Positions 60,336 through 64,000 of a stretch of DNA of 64,000 nucleotides are shown here, one piece after another. The stretch is from Halapricum desulfuricans (lineage in GTDB: Archaea > Halobacteriota > Halobacteria > Halobacteriales > Haloarculaceae): contig NZ_CP064792.1 of NCBI RefSeq assembly GCF_017094465.1, positions 1-64,000 on the forward strand. Direction: 5' to 3'. The notes below the pieces were generated by a model that ran no database searches, was not told the origin of the DNA, and saw nothing but the letters and a program-made list of their open reading frames with translations. The first letter of the stretch is position 1; every line of letters starts with the position of its first letter. A program made the translations under genes and the position numbers.

Positions 60336-61766
60336 ATGCAACGAGCACACGTTGTTGGGTTTCTAGTGCTCAGCGGTCTTTTTGCGCTACTTCTCTTCAG
60401 CTCTCCTCTGACACCACAGACGCAAACGCCGACTCACACCTGCGTAGATCCTCGCGCCGATATTGCGATTCAGAACGGCATCTCAGTGCCGCGTGCCGAC
60501 GCGAACATCAGTGGGAACGCTGACTACGACAGAAACACGCAAACGCTCACTATCACGTATCGGAACCTCTCCTCCGATGCGGATTTTTGGGTCGATCTCT
60601 CAACGACCCACCTCGATAGGGGAATTCGGATCACCAACACCACCGGATTCACCAATTTATCGTCCGATAACGCCTATTCATTCCACTGGACTGGAGCAAC
60701 ACCACGACCACAAATCACTCTGACCGTCAATCATCAACCCGCGCCACGGGAAACAGATCACGAATATGCAGCGACACCGAACTGGGCTTTCTTTCCAATC
60801 CCAAGTCATTCGCTGCCAACGAATCTGAGCTTCACTGGGGCCGGGTTTATTGGTGACCAATTTATGCTCGCAGGACCGAATACTGTCTATTCGGCGACAG
60901 CGGGGTGCCAAGAGATTCGACTCGTCGTCCCTGAAGCTGCGGATTTGTCCGAATCACCGGAGCGTATCACGGCTGCGCTTGTCTCGGCGTCGCGGCAGTT
61001 CGATGCCGGTCCGCGATATAGCCACGTCAACGCGTATGCAGTCACTGACCCGATCCGTCACGGTGGGGCAGCCACAACGCACGAATTCTGGGTGCACGAT
61101 GCAGCTACCTTCGATTTCGACTCCGAGTTCCGCAGCGGTATGATTCCATCGAACACATGGCTCCACGAGTACACTCACACCCGACAACTGTTCGTGACGC
61201 ATTCGACTGTCCGCACGGGGGCGCAGATGGCGTGGTTCGTCGAAGCTAGCGCGACATACTATGCTGCCGAGCTACCTACAAGACAACCGTCCACTGGCCC
61301 TTGTGAGTATACACACTATTTCCGGGAGCTCAGTCGGACACGGATAGGACCTGTCGTTCTCAGTAATTACAGCCGGTGGGGGCCATACGAGCAAGGGCCG
61401 TACCGAAAAGGTGCTGTAGTACTGTCTGCCTTGGATCAACGAATCAGGGCAGATACCGACGGGAAACGAACACTCGACGATGTTATCTACCAGATGAATA
61501 TGCACAACGGGACCGTCACGTACACTGATTTCACGCGGATCGTCGAAAACGTGACGGGCACCTCGTACAACACGTGGCTTGACGCTCACGTCACGACCAG
61601 TGCCTATCCAGAGCCCGGCCTCCGCAGAGATGCTTGCCGCAGGCACTTGCTGATCCAGCAACTATTCGATCCGAACCAGGGTCGCGCAGCTATTCTTATG
61701 GCCCTTCTCTTCATCGCCGTTGTCGGCTACACACTCTATCAGTGGCGACAGCTCCAGCGCGAATAG
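60336..61766 (+). CDS. Membrane-anchored gluzincin-type metalloprotease
   Basis: A 476-residue protein. An N-terminal hydrophobic segment (about 8-26) acts as signal or anchor, and a C-terminal membrane helix lies at about 448-466, leaving the enzyme domain outside. The zinc motif is WLHEYTHTRQ (HExxH, about 272) with a downstream Glu in WFVEASATYY (about 300). N-linked sequons are frequent in the first 150 residues. Such membrane aminopeptidase-like proteins are common in haloarchaea with unknown substrates. The ATG at 60336 follows a GTG one codon earlier. Confidence 0.8.
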   Translation: MQRAHVVGFLVLSGLFALLLFSSPLTPQTQTPTHTCVDPRADIAIQNGISVPRADANISGNADYDRNTQTLTITYRNLSSDADFWVDLSTTHLDRGIRITNTTGFTNLSSDNAYSFHWTGATPRPQITLTVNHQPAPRETDHEYAATPNWAFFPIPSHSLPTNLSFTGAGFIGDQFMLAGPNTVYSATAGCQEIRLVVPEAADLSESPERITAALVSASRQFDAGPRYSHVNAYAVTDPIRHGGAATTHEFWVHDAATFDFDSEFRSGMIPSNTWLHEYTHTRQLFVTHSTVRTGAQMAWFVEASATYYAAELPTRQPSTGPCEYTHYFRELSRTRIGPVVLSNYSRWGPYEQGPYRKGAVVLSALDQRIRADTDGKRTLDDVIYQMNMHNGTVTYTDFTRIVENVTGTSYNTWLDAHVTTSAYPEPGLRRDACRRHLLIQQLFDPNQGRAAILMALLFIAVVGYTLYQWRQLQRE

Positions 61767-61793
61767 CACATAATAATCAATCAGCCGCAGCAG

Positions 61794-62156
61794 TCACCGG
61801 CTTAGCGTCTCCCGACGGCGTTCGAACTCGTCATCTGAGAGGTTACCGCGCGCGTAGCGTTCTCTGAGCGTCGCCAGTGCGTCGGCCTGTGCGCTCGAAC
61901 GGTGCCTGCTGGTGCCCTCGGAGGTCGAACCCGACTGGAGATACCAAATCGCAAGCGCAGCGGCGATCACGATCGCAACGATCACGAGCAGCGATCCAAG
62001 GCCGGACCCGCCGAAGGTCCCGCCCATCGCAGCCGAGGTTCCACCGTAGCCGCCGCCCATTCCCCCAGAGGGATGTGCTGCGGCCGGGACGACCAGTGAG
62101 AGGAGTGCCCCGGCCGACACGATACCCGTGACGACGACCCGACTGACGGTGTTCAT
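61794..62156 (-). CDS. SHOCT-domain membrane protein
   Basis: A 120-residue protein with an N-terminal signal-like helix (about 5-27), a Gly/Met-rich segment (SGGMGGGYGG), a membrane helix (about 55-72) and a C-terminal SHOCT domain (ALATLRERYARGNLSDDEFERR). SHOCT is a short oligomerisation domain. Its ATG overlaps the stop of the upstream secreted protein (ATGA), so the two are co-expressed and may form a cell-surface complex. Confidence 0.85.
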   Translation of the reverse strand: MNTVSRVVVTGIVSAGALLSLVVPAAAHPSGGMGGGYGGTSAAMGGTFGGSGLGSLLVIVAIVIAAALAIWYLQSGSTSEGTSRHRSSAQADALATLRERYARGNLSDDEFERRRETLSR

Positions 62157-62848
62157 CGGCAGCCTCCTGGGCCGCGGTGGTGACCGCCGTTCCGGGTGTC
62201 CGACGCGTCTGTGTCACCCGTCCATGCGTTGTCGTCCTGACTCTCGTTCACCCACGGCCCGTGCGGTCCGTGCGTTTCGTTCGTCCAGTCGCCTGCGTCC
62301 GCCCCGTTAGCCCACTCGGAATGCGTGTCGTTCACCCACTGACCGTGGTGCATCGGGCCGTATGGGTCATATGTCTCGTTGGCCCACTCACCGGAGTACG
62401 TCCTGTTGTGGTACGTGTGGCTCATCCACGACCCGTACGGTCCGTCTGTCCCGTTGGTCCAGTCGCCCGCGTACGTCTCGTTGTAATGGGTGTCGTTTGC
62501 CCACTGACCGTGGTGCATCGGGCCGTGTGGCCCGTACGTGTCGTTCGTCCACTCTCCAGAGTACGTTCCGTTAGCCCACTCGCCCGAATGGGTTTCGTTC
62601 ATCCACGGCCCGTGGTGGTGACCGCGATCCGTACGGTCGTGACCTGAGCGGTCGCCGTCAGTCACAGCTGGGCGATCGTTCACCATCGGCGCGTGGCGGT
62701 CTCCTGGTTGTGGGGAGACATCCCTGGCCGTGTCGTCAGTGGGGTTAACCACACCGAGTCCACCGTGTGCGCTCACGACCGGGAGCAGTAATGCGAGACC
62801 GAGCAGTGCGGCTGCCACAAGCAGCCAGCGTGTCGAGATGTTCGTCAT
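62153..62848 (-). CDS. Secreted sequon-rich repeat protein
   Basis: A 231-residue protein. A signal peptide (about 1-27, ending VVSAHGG) precedes an acidic, His-rich region and then degenerate repeats of the form GEWANGTY, GPMHHGQWANDTH and GDWTNETHGPHGP. I count eleven N-X-S/T sequons between about residues 80 and 205. Trp, His and Tyr recur at fixed spacing. It has no membrane anchor of its own and overlaps the SHOCT membrane protein, which may hold it. Heavy N-glycosylation and metal binding are both plausible. No known family is recognised. Confidence 0.75.
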   Translation of the reverse strand: MTNISTRWLLVAAALLGLALLLPVVSAHGGLGVVNPTDDTARDVSPQPGDRHAPMVNDRPAVTDGDRSGHDRTDRGHHHGPWMNETHSGEWANGTYSGEWTNDTYGPHGPMHHGQWANDTHYNETYAGDWTNGTDGPYGSWMSHTYHNRTYSGEWANETYDPYGPMHHGQWVNDTHSEWANGADAGDWTNETHGPHGPWVNESQDDNAWTGDTDASDTRNGGHHRGPGGCR

Positions 62849-63029
62849 TGGATGATCACTCTACTTCCCCCTTGGAGGGATGGGGAGTTATCTCCGTGGG
62901 CGTGAACGAACGCCTCAAATCGTTTTAGAACGTGTATAAACTGCTTAGACTGTCCTGCAATCACACGACCGTTTCTCCCGGCTGCCAACACCCCCGTCTC
63001 AATGGCTCGACAGGCGGCCAAGGCGACTG

Positions 63030-63050
63030 CTCCGGGGCTTGACCCCGAGG
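63030..63050. repeat. GGGGCTTGACCCC hairpin, copy 2
   Basis: CTCCGGGG-CTTGA-CCCCGAGG with one mismatch and one wobble pair in the outer stem, preceded by GGCGGCCAAGGCGACTG as in copy 1. It ends 5 bases beyond the stop of the small HEAT-like gene. Confidence 0.6.
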
Positions 63051-63055
63051 CAGGT

Positions 63056-63292
63056 TCACGCACGTAACATCGCTTCGGCGCGCTCTCGGATTTCCTGATC
63101 AGCCTCGGTCTCAATGGGCATCCCACATACCTCAGCCACGGCTACGTCTGCATCAGGACGCGGAAACTCATCCATAACTGCAAGCGCACGATGCCTAGTT
63201 TCGAGGTCGTGACTTCCAGTGGCGATCTGGTACAGTGTTTCCCGATCTCGGACGGTCGGATCATCCGTCTCGAAGGAGTCCCAGAGGATCAT
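63056..63292 (-). CDS. Small HEAT-like helical protein
   Basis: A 78-residue acidic protein of paired helices (DRETLYQIATGS, THRALAVMD-like ETRHRALAVMDEFPRP, ADQEIRERAEAMLRA), resembling one or two HEAT-type repeats. Composition and complete ends suggest a real gene, but no function can be given. It has no co-directional neighbour closer than 200 bases. Confidence 0.6.
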   Translation of the reverse strand: MILWDSFETDDPTVRDRETLYQIATGSHDLETRHRALAVMDEFPRPDADVAVAEVCGMPIETEADQEIRERAEAMLRA

Positions 63293-63685
63293 CCCGCTCT
63301 CGAACGGTTGCGTGGTAAATATATAGATTCCGGTTAACGTGATGCTGGAGGGGTGAGCGCTGTGCGTGTCTGATTGTGATTGTTTGAGTAGAACTGTGAT
63401 CGACGCGGCTGGATATCCTCGTTAACCGCCACATTGATGTCGGATTCCTATCTCGACTGAGATCTTATGCCGGAGTCCATTCTCCCCGCGGATGACGGCC
63501 CTGAATCCGACCGGTTCCACTGTGAATATACTGTCTCACACCGCCATTTTCGCAGTTACTGTTCTATCCCTGCATCTCACTGTGCTGCCTTTACAAGCGG
63601 TACGAGGCGAATGCCACGGGGCTTGACCCCGTGGATGAAGCCGTCCCAGGTGACACAAACGATTAAGTCGTATGACGGTCAATAA
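63293..63685. other. Spacer with hairpin copy 3
   Basis: About 390 bases containing the hairpin at 63614-63634. A 72-codon frame at 63467-63685 runs through that hairpin and is Ser/Arg-rich without haloarchaeal acidity, so I do not call it. Nothing else is supported. Confidence 0.4.
63614..63634. repeat. GGGGCTTGACCCC hairpin, copy 3
   Basis: CCACGGGG-CTTGA-CCCCGTGG, a perfect 8-base stem. It is preceded by AGCGGTACGAGGCGAATG, matching the lead of copies 1 and 2. The outer stem differs from the others with compensating bases. Confidence 0.65.
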
Positions 63686-63871
63686 ATAGCTGTGACGGCA
63701 CCTATCACGTCTGGCTTCAAGTCCAAAAACACGGACGGTCGGACGCTCCGCCGTCGCCACCAAGTAGGTCAGGGAGAGGCCGAATCCACGCCTGTGGAGA
63801 CTGCGTTCCCTGTGGATTCCCTCGTGGAATCTGCAAAGCGCGTCGTGGAAACAGGAAGCCTCGGGGCTTGA
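63686..63871 (+). pseudogene. tnpB C-terminal fragment
   Basis: Encodes SGFKSKNTDGRTLRRRHQVG followed by ESTPVETAFPVDS and SAKRVVETGSLGA, the characteristic tail of one haloarchaeal tnpB group; it stops at a TGA inside the hairpin at 63858. The catalytic part is absent. This identifies the GGGGCTTGACCCC hairpin family as tnpB 3' ends. Confidence 0.7.
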
Positions 63872-63880
63872 CCCCGAGGC
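63858..63880. repeat. GGGGCTTGACCCC hairpin, copy 4 (on tnpB tail)
   Basis: GCCTCGGGG-CTTGA-CCCCGAGGC, a perfect 9-base stem overlapping the tnpB fragment's stop codon, followed by ACTTCACGACCGCG. It is the copy that links the family to tnpB. Confidence 0.7.
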
Positions 63881-64000
63881 ACTTCACGACCGCGACACTG
63901 CTGTTTCTCGATGTGGTTCGGACCGACAACCGGGCTGATGTGGAGGCGCTCGCTGCGCTCGTCCGCGCGAACTCGTCGCTGAGTACCCCTGAGATCGCTG
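63881..64000. other. Window-edge sequence, unresolved
   Basis: One plus-strand frame from about 63880 is open to the end of the window (LLFLDVVRTDNRADVEAL, then ALVRANSSLS). It has haloarchaeal composition and could be part of a gene continuing to the right, but no start can be assigned. Confidence 0.3.

Noticed and set aside
63467-63685. 72-codon plus-strand frame through hairpin copy 3
   Set aside because: It runs across a repeated non-coding hairpin and has Ser/Arg-rich composition without acidity.
1-64000. CRISPR arrays, tRNA and rRNA genes
   Set aside because: I scanned for regularly spaced direct repeats and for cloverleaf or rRNA sequence and saw none; the repeats present are too few or irregular to be CRISPR.

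Overview
The window is a stretch of a halophilic archaeal (Halobacteria) genome. The proteins are acidic, most exported proteins carry twin-arginine signals, promoters are archaeal TATA boxes about 25-28 bases before leaderless starts, and several families are typical of the class (RdfA with its SMC-like neighbour, a BgaH-type GH42 beta-galactosidase, haloarchaeal TnpB, N-X-S/T-rich surface protein). I cannot fix the genus from sequence alone.

Left third (1-21.6 kb): a sugar-catabolism region with few insertions. After an IclR regulator, a D-2-hydroxyacid dehydrogenase and the RdfA/SMC-like pair come the Leloir galactose genes galE, galT and galK, a GH42 beta-galactosidase, a complete MalEFGK-type ABC importer, two unrelated alpha-galactosidases (GH27 and GH4), a second IclR regulator, a sulfatase and a mutarotase-like protein. 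Together they would import alpha- and beta-galactosides, release galactose and feed it to the Leloir pathway. A 17-base palindrome (arms GTTCA/TGAAC) occurs twice before the second IclR gene and twice around galE, one copy lying between galE and galT, which suggests that this regulator controls the galactose genes.

Middle (21.6-39.3 kb): a scarred, mobile region. It holds a frameshifted IS5-type transposase, four copies of one short IS6-family element (one intact, three broken) plus an end fragment, an inositol-monophosphatase gene split by one of them with an 8-base target duplication, a ParA partition pair, an HTH/toxin-like pair, several pseudogenes (zinc-ribbon protein, FG-GAP lipoprotein, DUF429 protein), tnpB tails, and exported enzymes (alpha/beta hydrolase, alkaline phosphatase, glycerophosphodiesterase, subtilisin-like protease) and an FKBP.

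Right-middle (39.4-51.1 kb): an HTH/PIN pair is followed by a tightly packed set of five genes: a zinc-ribbon von Willebrand A protein, a HAD-like/HEAT-repeat protein, an ADP-ribosylglycohydrolase, a calcineurin-like metallophosphoesterase and an unrecognised protein. Stop/start overlaps tie the first to the second and the third to the fourth. The 156 bases ending at the start codon of the first gene are repeated 2 kb upstream. This is the best candidate in the window for an undescribed system. A TnpB element with structured ends follows, then a NagD-like HAD phosphatase, a small protein and a YccF membrane protein.

Right end (51.5-64 kb): a possible defence island with a phospholipase-D-like nuclease fused to a P-loop ATPase, an AAA/DUF234 ATPase and a NERD-nuclease/UvrD-like helicase, interleaved with an exported sugar dehydrogenase, the intact IS6 copy, a membrane metalloprotease, and a SHOCT protein overlapping a secreted protein with eleven N-glycosylation sequons. 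Several GC-rich hairpins with compensatory changes, resembling ends of IS200/IS605 elements, are scattered across the window.
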